From: an uncultured Eubacterium sp.
Lineage (GTDB): Bacteria > Bacillota > Clostridia > Eubacteriales > Eubacteriaceae
DNA length: 6,046 bases
NCBI GenBank assembly: GCA_902784045.1
Contig: CACZTE010000014.1
Coordinates: forward strand, 1-6,046
Direction: 5' to 3'
Shown in pieces: positions 1-5,997 of this stretch (position 1 is its first letter; every line of letters begins with the position of its first letter). The translations under genes and the position numbers were made by a program. The notes beneath the pieces are model-generated. The model was not told where the DNA came from, did not search any database, and saw only the letters and a list, made by a program, of their open reading frames with translations.

Positions 1-1059
1 GCCCGCGTCGGCGAGCAGAGCCAGAATTTCAATGCCGTCTCCGACAGCGTCTTTCGCTAATTCGATGGTGGGAATATCGGCGTCGGCCTGATTTCCCGAG
101 AATGCCTTGCGGGCCGCGTCCTGAGCTTTTGTAGCTTCTTCTTCTCCGTGAATCAGCTTGGTGACTTCAAAGGCCAGCACTTCTTTCGCGTGATTGATTT
201 TTTCATCTTTTAACGCGCCGAGTTCCCGCACTTGTTCCATCGGCAGGAAGGTCAAAAGCGCGAGGCATTTTTCGACATCGGCATCTCCGACATTTCGCCA
301 GTATTGATAGAATTCGTAAGGTGATGTTTTTTCGGGATCCAGCCAAAGCGCGCCTTTGGCGGTCTTGCCCATCTTGATGCCTTCGCTGGTGGTTAAAAGC
401 GAGAAAGTCATACCGTAGACATCTTCTTGTTTTTTACGTCTGACAAGTTCGACACCGGCTATGATATTGGACCATTGATCATTGCCGCCGAATTCCATTT
501 TACAGCCGTAATCCTCATGAAGTCTGTAAAAATCATAAGCCTGCAGGAGCATATAGTTAAATTCCAAAAACGTCAGACCTTTTTCCATACGGTTTTTATA
601 ACATTCAGCAGTCAGCATGCGGTTGACCGAAAAATGTTTGCCGATATCACGCAAAAAGTTGATGTAATTGAGATCTAAAATCCAGTCGGCATTATCGACC
701 ATGATGGCTTTGCCGTCTTCAAAGGTTAAAAACTTTTCGAATACTTTTTTGAATTTATTCGCGTTATCGGCGATACGTTCGCGAGTCATTACCTGGCGCA
801 TATCTGTTCTTCCGGAGGGATCGCCGATCATGGTGGTGCCGCCGCCGATTAACGCGATGGGACGATGTCCGAATTTTTGCATATGCGCCATCACCATAAT
901 TTGAATAAAATGGCCGATATGCAGGCTGTCCGCCGTTGGGTCAAAACCGATATAGAAAGTCACCTGCTCATTGGCAAGCAATTGTTTGATTTCTTCTTCA
1001 TGGGTGCATTGTTCGATATATCCGCGTTCCGTTAATACGTCATATACGTTTTGTTGCAT
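1..1059 (-). CDS. tyrS: Tyrosyl-tRNA synthetase, partial (C-terminus outside window)
   Basis: This class I aminoacyl-tRNA synthetase charges tRNA-Tyr with tyrosine in the cytosol. Reading leftward from the ATG at 1059, 353 codons are open to the window edge. The Rossmann-fold signatures are present: YIGFDPTADSLHIGH with HIGH at residues 47-50, the tyrosine-site block GGNDQWSNI starting at residue 191, and the second ATP-binding loop as KMGKT at residues 229-233, replacing KMSKS. KMGKT and the flanking GALWLDPEKTSPYEFYQYWRN-like block are typical of clostridial TyrS. The family is usually about 400-420 residues. The reading stops at LLADAG, about where the S4 RNA-binding domain should begin, so only that domain is missing. 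The start is supported by AAGGAG six to seven bases upstream. No frameshift or stop was seen. Identification is secure. Confidence 0.97.
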   Translation of the reverse strand, partial: MQQNVYDVLTERGYIEQCTHEEEIKQLLANEQVTFYIGFDPTADSLHIGHFIQIMVMAHMQKFGHRPIALIGGGTTMIGDPSGRTDMRQVMTRERIADNANKFKKVFEKFLTFEDGKAIMVDNADWILDLNYINFLRDIGKHFSVNRMLTAECYKNRMEKGLTFLEFNYMLLQAYDFYRLHEDYGCKMEFGGNDQWSNIIAGVELVRRKKQEDVYGMTFSLLTTSEGIKMGKTAKGALWLDPEKTSPYEFYQYWRNVGDADVEKCLALLTFLPMEQVRELGALKDEKINHAKEVLAFEVTKLIHGEEEATKAQDAARKAFSGNQADADIPTIELAKDAVGDGIEILALLADAG

Positions 1060-1064
1060 CAGTT

Positions 1065-1071
1065 TCTCCTT
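1065..1071 (-). promoter_or_regulatory. Ribosome binding site of tyrS
   Basis: On the minus strand AAGGAGA lies just before the tyrS ATG at 1059, with a spacing of about six bases after GGAG. It fixes the start codon. Since the best promoter candidate is only about 30-40 bases upstream, there is no room for a T-box leader of the kind that often controls synthetase genes in Bacillota. Confidence 0.85.
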
Positions 1072-1095
1072 ATCTTTGAAATGCGTATTGGTATT

Positions 1096-1124
1096 ATCTT
1101 ATCATTTTCACACAAGTTTTTAAA
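1096..1124 (-). promoter_or_regulatory. Putative tyrS promoter
   Basis: On the minus strand, TTTAAA (1119-1124) is followed after 17 bases by TAAGAT (1096-1101), with a TGA directly before it that makes an extended -10. An overlapping GATAAT at 1093-1098 is an alternative -10. The -35 is weak. The predicted leader is about 30 nucleotides. This is inferred from motif matches only. Confidence 0.45.
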
Positions 1125-1150
1125 CACTTTAGCTAAAAAAATGATATACT
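1121..1150 (+). promoter_or_regulatory. Putative lspA promoter (extended -10)
   Basis: TAAACA (1121-1126) is followed after 18 bases by TATACT (1145-1150), five of six bases matching the consensus. TG one base upstream (1142-1143) gives the extended -10 form TGATATACT. Transcription would start near 1157, leaving a leader of about 54 nucleotides before lspA. The -35 overlaps the candidate -35 of the divergent tyrS promoter, so the two may compete for polymerase. Confidence 0.55.
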
Positions 1151-1210
1151 ATATAAAAAATCGGTTTATTCGTTTTTTTTAACCCTCAATCAACCGTAAA
1201 GGAGATTAAG

Positions 1211-1912
1211 ATGCTTCCCTATCTGTTATTAATGATTGGATGTATTCTGATCGATCAGTTCACCAAAATATTAGCACGTGTTTTTTTAAGCGGTGTACAG
1301 ACGGTTCCACTCATTCCCGGTGTTTTACATTTGACCTTTTCCCAAAATACCGGCGCGGCTTTCAGCCTGTTCACCGGATGGAACGTCATTTTGCTTATAA
1401 TTAGCGCTGTGATTATTGCGGGTTTAGGATTTGGCCTGTATTCTCTACCGAAACATCAAGGATTTCGTAACCTTAATTTGGCTATTACCCTTATTATGGG
1501 CGGCGCAATCGGTAATTTCATTGACCGCCTTTTTGCCGGTGCTGTCACTGATTTTATCGATTTTCGTTTAATCGGATTTCCTATTTTTAATGTCGCGGAT
1601 ATTTGCGTCGTCTGCGGCGCGATTCTCGCCGTATTATATTTTATTCGCAGTTATGTGAATGTACCGAGAATGACCGATATCCGAAAAAGCGCTCCACCTT
1701 CCAATGCTTCTGAAACCATGCCCGCCGGCGGTTCGAAAGTGATTTCGACAATCAAAAAACATAAAGATCAAAGCCAACAGAAAAAAGGCAAAAAAATTTC
1801 TATCAATCAACCGGCGAAAACACAGACGCACACAAAAACGCCTCCCGCACAGCGCGCCACTAAGAAAAAAGACAATCGCATCAAATGGAATCCGCCGTCC
1901 AAGCCGGAATAA
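1211..1912 (+). CDS. lspA: Lipoprotein signal peptidase II with long basic C-terminal tail
   Basis: LspA is the aspartyl membrane protease that removes signal peptides from diacylglyceryl-modified prolipoproteins in the cytoplasmic membrane. The family marks are in order: DQFTK at residues 15-19, NTGAAFS at 46-52, GNFIDR at 101-106, VTDFIDF around 112-118 and FNVAD at 126-130. By family knowledge D114 and D130 are the catalytic aspartates. Four hydrophobic segments are visible at about 2-20, 56-77, 87-105 and 126-146. The usual protein ends near residue 150-165. Here about 80 further residues follow, rich in Lys, Gln, Thr and Pro: by my count 20 Lys/Arg against 5 Asp/Glu in residues 151-233. 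This tail should face the cytoplasm. GGAG at 1201-1204, six bases before the ATG, supports the start. The gene is divergent from tyrS and seems monocistronic. The enzyme call is secure; the role of the tail is unknown. Confidence 0.96.
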   Translation: MLPYLLLMIGCILIDQFTKILARVFLSGVQTVPLIPGVLHLTFSQNTGAAFSLFTGWNVILLIISAVIIAGLGFGLYSLPKHQGFRNLNLAITLIMGGAIGNFIDRLFAGAVTDFIDFRLIGFPIFNVADICVVCGAILAVLYFIRSYVNVPRMTDIRKSAPPSNASETMPAGGSKVISTIKKHKDQSQQKKGKKISINQPAKTQTHTKTPPAQRATKKKDNRIKWNPPSKPE

Positions 1913-2020
1913 AACGCATTGTTTTTTAACCTTATCGCTCTTTAACGCAGTATCCGGTAAAGTCATTTTATTTGATTAATCCGTTTGTCTTTTTCTTCGT
2001 TCAATCTCATATTTAAATCA

Positions 2021-2045
2021 TAACCGCCGGCATAGCCGGCGGTTA
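2021..2045. repeat. Right-end (3') hairpin of the IS200 element
   Basis: A perfect 11-bp inverted repeat, TAACCGCCGGC and GCCGGCGGTTA, with a three-base ATA loop. It lies just past the transposase stop codon, as expected for the RE hairpin of an IS200/IS605 element transcribed leftward. No T-tract follows on either strand, so it is not a typical Rho-independent terminator. Confidence 0.8.
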
Positions 2046-2054
2046 GTACTGTCC

Positions 2055-2613
2055 CTATAAGGGACTATTACCGGCTATCACTATAGTGGCATTGAACATA
2101 ATATCAATCGCATATTGTTCCCAACTAACGCTAAAGCGTTTTTTCTTTTTGTTTTGATTTACTGGCTCACCCGTAAACGGGTCAATATATTCCCTCATCG
2201 TTATTTGATCTGATAAATAGTCTTCCATTTGTTGATTTTGAATATACGTTTGTATTTTCTTTGCATTCTTTCCTACTGTATTTACATAGTAATCTCTACA
2301 CCAGAAATGTCGATTCCCATATTTATATTTTAATTTTGCATGCCGATCAAATATCATTAAGCTACTTTTCCCTTTAAATAGCCCATTATTTCTAGCACGC
2401 TATATTTTGGTGGAATTTCTATCAGCATGCGTTTATGATCTGGGCAACATTCTGCTTCTATTATATTTATCCCTTTTCTCTCACATTTTTCTCTCAGTAT
2501 TTTTTAATATCTTTTTTTATTTTTCCATAGATGATTTGTCTTCTGTATTTTGGTGCGAATACAATATGATACTTTCAATTCCACGTTGTATGTGATAGAC
2601 TATTTTTGTCCAT
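2055..2613 (-). pseudogene. tnpA: IS200-type Y1 (HUH) transposase, inactivated
   Basis: The transposase would cut and rejoin single-stranded element ends. The reading starts at the ATG at 2613, nine bases after AAGGAGG (2623-2629), as MDKNSLSHTTWN. It meets TGA at codon 13 (2575-2577), where the family has Cys. After the nonsense codon it continues KYHIVFAPKYRRQIIYGKI, then changes frame near a six-T run (2500-2505). It resumes as REKCERKGINIIEAECCPDH and reads IPPKYS. A second shift falls near 2366-2376 at GYLKGK/KSSLMIFDRHAKL. The last open part (2357 to 2055) carries HFWCRDYYVNTVGKNAKKI and the putative catalytic Tyr at 2244-2246 in QTYIQNQ, then DPFTGEPV. The HUH metal motif, normally DHVHM, reads DHKRM (2426-2440), so the second His is Arg. 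One nonsense codon, two frameshifts and a lost ligand make this a clear pseudogene. Family identification rests on recognised conserved blocks. Confidence 0.9.
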
Positions 2614-2708
2614 TTAGGCATACCTCCTTGATATATTTAATGCGATTGGCAAATCTACATTAACATCTCTCTTGGAGTTTTTTTACTTGAATCTAAAGAA
2701 TTCTGATT

Positions 2709-2728
2709 ACCCCGGCATAGCCGGAGGT
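2709..2728. repeat. Left-end (5') hairpin of the IS200 element
   Basis: CCGGC (2712-2716) pairs with GCCGG (2720-2724) around an ATA loop, and three more base pairs form if A2725 is bulged. The core matches the hairpin at 2021-2045. It lies about 95 bases upstream of the transposase start, where the LE hairpin of an IS200-type element is expected. Confidence 0.7.
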
Positions 2729-2746
2729 TTATTGGTTGATACCAAT

Positions 2747-2784
2747 AAAAAACAACAGCCTCTCAACAAAAAGCTGTTGTTTTT
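2747..2784 (-). terminator. Rho-independent terminator of the CPBP gene (possibly bidirectional)
   Basis: A perfect 12-bp stem, AAAAACAACAGC (2748-2759) and GCTGTTGTTTTT (2773-2784), encloses a 13-base loop. On the minus strand the stem ends in a run of six T, about 80 bases past the CPBP stop codon at 2866. The plus strand also gives five T, so it may work both ways. It lies just outside the left end of the IS200 element. Confidence 0.8.
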
Positions 2785-2865
2785 GGTTAGATGTCTCACT
2801 GCAATCCGGATCATCCGCTTGGAACAGCGAATCCTTACTTAAGCACTTCTCGTCTCAAACAGATT

Positions 2866-3729
2866 TCACATAAAGAATTGGATAACCGAAAGACCGAAAA
2901 TATCCGCGATACCGTGCCCCAGTGCATAAGGGAAAATGTTTTTGGAATCATCACGATAATACAAAATTACCATGAGAAGGCCAAAAGCCACACCGATGCA
3001 CAAAGCGCTTACCATGCCTTGATAAGTATGAAAACTCGTTCTGACAAGAATTGAAAAGGGCAAAACCCATTTAAAATCTCTTGAAGAAACCGAGAAACAA
3101 AGACCGAGAAAATAAAATTCTTCATAAAATCCGTTAAAAGCGGCATAAAGAACATCCGCGGTTCCCGTCCCGGCGAGCATCGCGAATATAGGTTCGGGAA
3201 TCGCAAGCGCCGAAAAGGGAACGTTTAAAACAAAATCGCACACGTCGCACAAAAACGCGGACGCAACGAAAATCAAACAACCGTAAGCAATGGCTTTGAG
3301 GGAAATTTTAAAATTGAGAATCCTGAAATCAAAACCTCTTGCCCACAAATATAATAGTGCCGCAAATAGATACAAAGCCTGAAGACAAAGCGTCGTATAC
3401 GTTTCGGCTGCCGATGTGGAATAGCCTATACTTTCCGCAAGAGAAATCTCCCCGGTGGCCATCATGATGTAATATTCCGTCGACGTATAAATCGCTTCTC
3501 CCCACATAATTACTGTTAAAATCAGGATATCAAACCAGGCAAGAGTCTGCCGTTCCCCACAGAGAAATCCCAGGGCGCTGTCTTTTAATTCTCCGAAACC
3601 GGAACGCGCGCTCACCACCGGTTGAGCCCCGACATCCATCCGAATGCCAACAGCAGCGCCAGCGTCATCACGCCCGACATAATCGTCCACGCCGAAAGGA
3701 GCTATTGATACAACATTCTCATCATTCAT
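2866..3729 (-). CDS. CPBP family intramembrane metalloprotease-like protein
   Basis: This 287-residue multi-pass membrane protein resembles the CPBP (CAAX protease and bacteriocin-processing, Abi) family. Its members are Rce1-like intramembrane proteases or related proteins with varied and often unknown substrates. The three family motifs are visible: EEFYFLG with E203 and E204, SFHTYQG with H234, and HGIAD with H272. The usual EExxxR reads EExxxL, so the Arg of motif 1 is missing; the glutamates and both His remain. Hydrophobic segments begin near residues 66, 112, 145, 180, 220, 240 and 265. The first 62 residues are polar. GAGG seven bases before the ATG supports the start at 3729. A second reading frame over residues 10-39 would encode a hydrophobic helix, so the N-terminus may carry compensating frameshifts. 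The gene is monocistronic, divergent from the metal ATPase and has its own terminator. The family is fairly sure; substrate and role are unknown. Confidence 0.82.
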   Translation of the reverse strand: MNDENVVSIAPFGVDDYVGRDDAGAAVGIRMDVGAQPVVSARSGFGELKDSALGFLCGERQTLAWFDILILTVIMWGEAIYTSTEYYIMMATGEISLAESIGYSTSAAETYTTLCLQALYLFAALLYLWARGFDFRILNFKISLKAIAYGCLIFVASAFLCDVCDFVLNVPFSALAIPEPIFAMLAGTGTADVLYAAFNGFYEEFYFLGLCFSVSSRDFKWVLPFSILVRTSFHTYQGMVSALCIGVAFGLLMVILYYRDDSKNIFPYALGHGIADIFGLSVIQFFM

Positions 3730-3803
3730 ACTATTTCCTCTTTGTCCTTAAGATTAATCGCATCTTTTAAAATAGCCGGCTCTCAAGATGTGATATTGTC
3801 GTT

Positions 3804-3809
3804 ATTATA
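3804..3809 (-). promoter_or_regulatory. Possible -10 element of the CPBP gene
   Basis: On the minus strand a perfect TATAAT occurs about 75 bases upstream of the CPBP start codon. No good -35 is found at 16-18 bases from it, and there is no TG extension in the correct place. The call is therefore tentative. Confidence 0.3.
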
Positions 3810-3957
3810 AACACATTCCATTAAAAACAGCTTTTGATTTGCTTATGGTTTTCTTTAGCCCTCCATCCTGAAACGGGCATGCTTTTTTCACAAGACACTT
3901 TAAAAAAGATAGCTCAGCCTTAATTCTTAAATACAGAAGAAAATGAGCGTCTTCTCC
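3810..3957. other. Intergenic stretch without recognised content
   Basis: This is the unassigned part of the 303-bp divergent region between the CPBP gene and the metal ATPase. Both strands contain only short, uncharacteristic reading frames without a ribosome binding site or recognisable protein motif. No convincing hairpin, RNA gene or repeat was seen. Confidence 0.5.
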
Positions 3958-3986
3958 TTGACATAATATACCCCCATAGGTATAAT
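3958..3986 (+). promoter_or_regulatory. Consensus sigma-A-type promoter of the metal ATPase
   Basis: TTGACA (3958-3963) and TATAAT (3981-3986) both match consensus perfectly and are separated by the ideal 17 bases. Transcription would start near 3993. An operator palindrome (3967-3984) covers the spacer and most of the -10, so a bound repressor would block polymerase. A promoter this strong under such an operator fits an induced detoxification gene. Confidence 0.9.
3967..3984. promoter_or_regulatory. CsoR-type operator 1 (overlaps the promoter)
   Basis: TATACC (3967-3972) and GGTATA (3979-3984) form 6-bp inverted arms around CCCATA. The site is an imperfect copy of operator 2, with the same 18-bp size and centres 33 bp apart. 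The form ATACCC-N4-GGGTAT resembles known CsoR operators, such as the one in front of Bacillus copZA. Related CsoR/RcnR family members such as CstR use similar sites, so the inducer is not settled. Confidence 0.72.
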
Positions 3987-3999
3987 CAAGCAAAGAAAA

Positions 4000-4017
4000 T
4001 ATACCCATATGGGTATA
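4000..4017. promoter_or_regulatory. CsoR-type operator 2 (perfect palindrome in the leader)
   Basis: TATACCCATATGGGTATA is a perfect 18-bp palindrome, lying just after the predicted transcription start and ending two bases before the Shine-Dalgarno region. Its centre is 33 bp from that of operator 1, about three helical turns, so both sites face the same side of the DNA and cooperative binding is plausible. An in-frame ATG at 4009 lies inside it and is not the likely start. Confidence 0.8.
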
Positions 4018-4019
4018 CG

Positions 4020-4030
4020 AGGAGGTGATC
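4020..4030 (+). promoter_or_regulatory. Shine-Dalgarno site that decides the ATPase start
   Basis: AGGAGGTGATC is a near-complete match to the anti-Shine-Dalgarno end of 16S rRNA. GGAGG ends seven bases before the ATG at 4033. The earlier in-frame ATG at 4009 has no ribosome binding site and lies within the operator, so 4033 is the start. Confidence 0.88.
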
Positions 4031-4032
4031 AT

Positions 4033-5967
4033 ATGAAAAAAACAAATTCTCAATCCGGACAAATTGTTCTTCCCAAATGGAAGGCTTCGGACATTGAAAA
4101 GATTTTTGACTTCGGCGGAATCCCCCTTAAAATTACGCTGATTGTGGTGAGCGGCATCGCGCTTCTCATGCAAATCATATTTGAGCAGTGGCTAAAGATT
4201 TATCTTCCTTTTGATTTATCCTGGATTGCCGTTTTGCTTTGCGGTTTACCGATTGTTTTTGAGGCCGCGTACAATCTCATCACCCGTTTTGACATCAAAG
4301 CCGATGTCCTTGTTGCCCTGGCATTGATCGCTTCAGTCGTGATTGGTCAGATCTTCGCGGCTGGGGAAATCGCCGTGATTATGCAACTCGGCGCTCTCTT
4401 AGAAGAATTGACAACTGCCAAAGCACAGGCAGGCATCGAAAAACTGGTTCGTATGACACCTACGACCGCTCGTGTGATCACCGATGATGAAGAGCGGATC
4501 ATTCACGCTGAAAATATCCTTATCGGCGACAAGCTAAAAATCTTACCGGGAGAGACGATTCCCGTTGACGGATTAATTATCATCGGAAAAACCAGTGTCA
4601 ATGAATCGTCGATGACCGGTGAATCCTTTCCCGTCGATAAAACCGCAGGTGATTCTGTTATGAGTGGAACGATTAACGGATATGGCGCCTTTGAAATGAC
4701 GGCAACCAAAGCGTCGGAAGACAGTGCGATTCAACGCCTGATTAAACTGGTCAAAGATACCGATGCCGATAAGGCCAAAATCGTCAGACTTGCTGACCGT
4801 ATTGCCACATGGATCGTCATCACCGCGTTAATTTCCGCCATATTAACTTGGGCGGTCAGCGGTGAAATCATTCGCGCTGTTACCATTTTGGTCGTATTTT
4901 GTCCCTGCTCTTTAATTCTCGCCACGCCGACGGCTGTCATGGCGGCAATGGAAAACGCGACTTCCCATGGATTTTTGGTTAAAGCGGGCGACGCCCTTGA
5001 ACGGCTTTCCAAAACCACACATATTGTCTTTGATAAAACAGGTACATTAACTCACGGAACGCCGAGAGTACAGCATGTGTTTTCTGTATCGGATTATTCA
5101 CCTGAAATAATACTTGAGTTTGCCGCTACTGTAGAAAGCAATTCCGAACATCCTTTGGGAAAAGCTATCGTGTCGGAATATCATAAAGCTGTCAAAAAAG
5201 CATCGGATTTTGAAATGATTCCCGGTGAAGGGGTTAAAGCGCGAATAGACGGTCAGTGTATCGCTGTCGGCAATCAAAAATTCATGCAAAGAGAAGCCAT
5301 CGACATTCGCAGAGGAGATCAAATTAATTTCGATAGAGACAATGCAATTGTCGTTTATGTCGCCGCGGGTGACAGCTTAATCGGCATTATTGCCTTATCG
5401 GATACGCTAAGGGAAAACGCTGAGATTGTTATTCGCCGGTTAAAAGAAGAACATATCACACCGGTATTGTTAACCGGCGATCGATTGAGCACCGCCAAAA
5501 ACATTGCGAACAAAATCAATATTGATCAAATCTACGCTGAATGTCTCCCGGAAAACAAACTGGAGCACATTCATGAAATCCAAAACAGCGGTGGAACAGT
5601 ATGCATGATCGGTGATGGTTTAAACGACGCACCGGCCCTCAAAAAATCTGATATCGGCATAGCCATGGGCGGAATCGGAAGCGATATTGCCATTGAATCG
5701 GCAGACATCGCGTTAATAAACGATGAAATCAAAGAACTCCCCCATCTGTTTGCACTATCAACAAAAATGATGACAACTATCAAACAAAATCTTGTTTTCT
5801 CAATGTCCCTCAATTTTATCGCGATCATCCTTGCGATGACCGGAATGATCAACCCTGTTGTAGGCGCGCTCGTTCATAACCTGGGTAGCATATTGGTTAT
5901 TATCAACGCGGCGCTTCTTCTGACTTGGAAAAACAAACGCTGGTTCTCTGTTTTGCTTAAAAAGTAA
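4033..5967 (+). CDS. Heavy-metal-translocating P1B-type P-type ATPase
   Basis: This 644-residue membrane pump should use ATP to export a transition or heavy-metal ion from the cytoplasm. It is complete for a P1B ATPase. Membrane segments lie at about 33-50, 62-83, 89-108 and 107-124, then the actuator domain with TGES at 195-198. Segments at about 257-276 and 280-300 follow, the latter with the metal-site CPC at 290-292. The catalytic domain has DKTGT with the phosphorylated D334, the SEHPLG block with H373-P374, TGD, and GDGLNDAP at 527-534. Two helices (about 588-605 and 608-630) end the protein. There is no N-terminal HMA or CxxC domain, only about 30 polar residues. The last helix reads HNLGS (615-619), not the copper-type MxxSS nor the DxG of Zn/Cd pumps, so the metal is uncertain. 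CsoR-like operators hint at copper. The gene stands alone with its own promoter and terminator; no copZ or csoR is nearby. Confidence 0.95.
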   Translation: MKKTNSQSGQIVLPKWKASDIEKIFDFGGIPLKITLIVVSGIALLMQIIFEQWLKIYLPFDLSWIAVLLCGLPIVFEAAYNLITRFDIKADVLVALALIASVVIGQIFAAGEIAVIMQLGALLEELTTAKAQAGIEKLVRMTPTTARVITDDEERIIHAENILIGDKLKILPGETIPVDGLIIIGKTSVNESSMTGESFPVDKTAGDSVMSGTINGYGAFEMTATKASEDSAIQRLIKLVKDTDADKAKIVRLADRIATWIVITALISAILTWAVSGEIIRAVTILVVFCPCSLILATPTAVMAAMENATSHGFLVKAGDALERLSKTTHIVFDKTGTLTHGTPRVQHVFSVSDYSPEIILEFAATVESNSEHPLGKAIVSEYHKAVKKASDFEMIPGEGVKARIDGQCIAVGNQKFMQREAIDIRRGDQINFDRDNAIVVYVAAGDSLIGIIALSDTLRENAEIVIRRLKEEHITPVLLTGDRLSTAKNIANKINIDQIYAECLPENKLEHIHEIQNSGGTVCMIGDGLNDAPALKKSDIGIAMGGIGSDIAIESADIALINDEIKELPHLFALSTKMMTTIKQNLVFSMSLNFIAIILAMTGMINPVVGALVHNLGSILVIINAALLLTWKNKRWFSVLLKK

Positions 5968-5997
5968 GGGTATTGAAATACGGATTTATTATCATAC

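Larger units (their letters stand above)
2021..2728 (-). mobile_element. IS200-type insertion sequence (IS200/IS605 family), decayed
   Basis: A roughly 708-bp unit is bounded by two related hairpins sharing the core CCGGC-ATA-GCCGG (2021-2045 and 2709-2728), with one Y1 transposase gene on the minus strand between them. Size, single tnpA-like gene, absence of terminal inverted repeats and presence of subterminal hairpins fit the IS200 group, whose length is about 700 bp. No tnpB is present. The exact cleavage sites lie somewhat outside the hairpins and cannot be fixed without an empty-site comparison. The element sits between lspA and the CPBP gene and interrupts neither. Its transposase is not functional as written. 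Confidence 0.85.

Noticed and set aside
1911..1927. Weak AAAAC/GTTTT stem with a T-run just after lspA
   Set aside because: Only five mostly A-T pairs can form, too weak to call a terminator.
1634..1966. Minus-strand 110-codon open frame opposite lspA
   Set aside because: It is antisense to the basic tail region of lspA, has no ribosome binding site or recognisable motif, and looks like the complement of Lys-rich codons.
2021..2045. Hairpin considered as the lspA terminator
   Set aside because: No T-tract follows on the plus strand, it lies over 100 bases past the stop, and its core matches the other IS200 end, so the IS explanation is better.
2055..2357. Separate 100-residue protein starting MIFDRHAKL
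   Set aside because: It is the C-terminal part of the frameshifted IS200 transposase; its Met is internal to the conserved KGKSSLMIFDRH block, and there is no ribosome binding site before it.
2407..2595. Plus-strand 62-codon hydrophobic open frame
   Set aside because: It is the complement of the Lys-rich transposase pseudogene, which explains the Phe/Leu/Ser-rich composition.
2021..2784. Hairpin series considered as a CRISPR array or other repeat array
   Set aside because: There are only two related hairpins, about 660 bp apart and flanking a transposase, with no regular spacers.
2791..3054. Plus-strand 87-codon open frame
   Set aside because: It mostly lies antisense to the 3' end of the CPBP gene, has no ribosome binding site, and its start lies next to the terminator hairpin.
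4009..4032. Upstream in-frame ATG that would lengthen the ATPase by eight residues
   Set aside because: It lies inside the operator palindrome and lacks a ribosome binding site, whereas the ATG at 4033 follows a near-perfect Shine-Dalgarno sequence.
3805..4173. Minus-strand 122-codon frame across the metal ATPase promoter
   Set aside because: It runs through the consensus promoter, both operators and the antisense of the ATPase start; no ribosome binding site or motif was seen.
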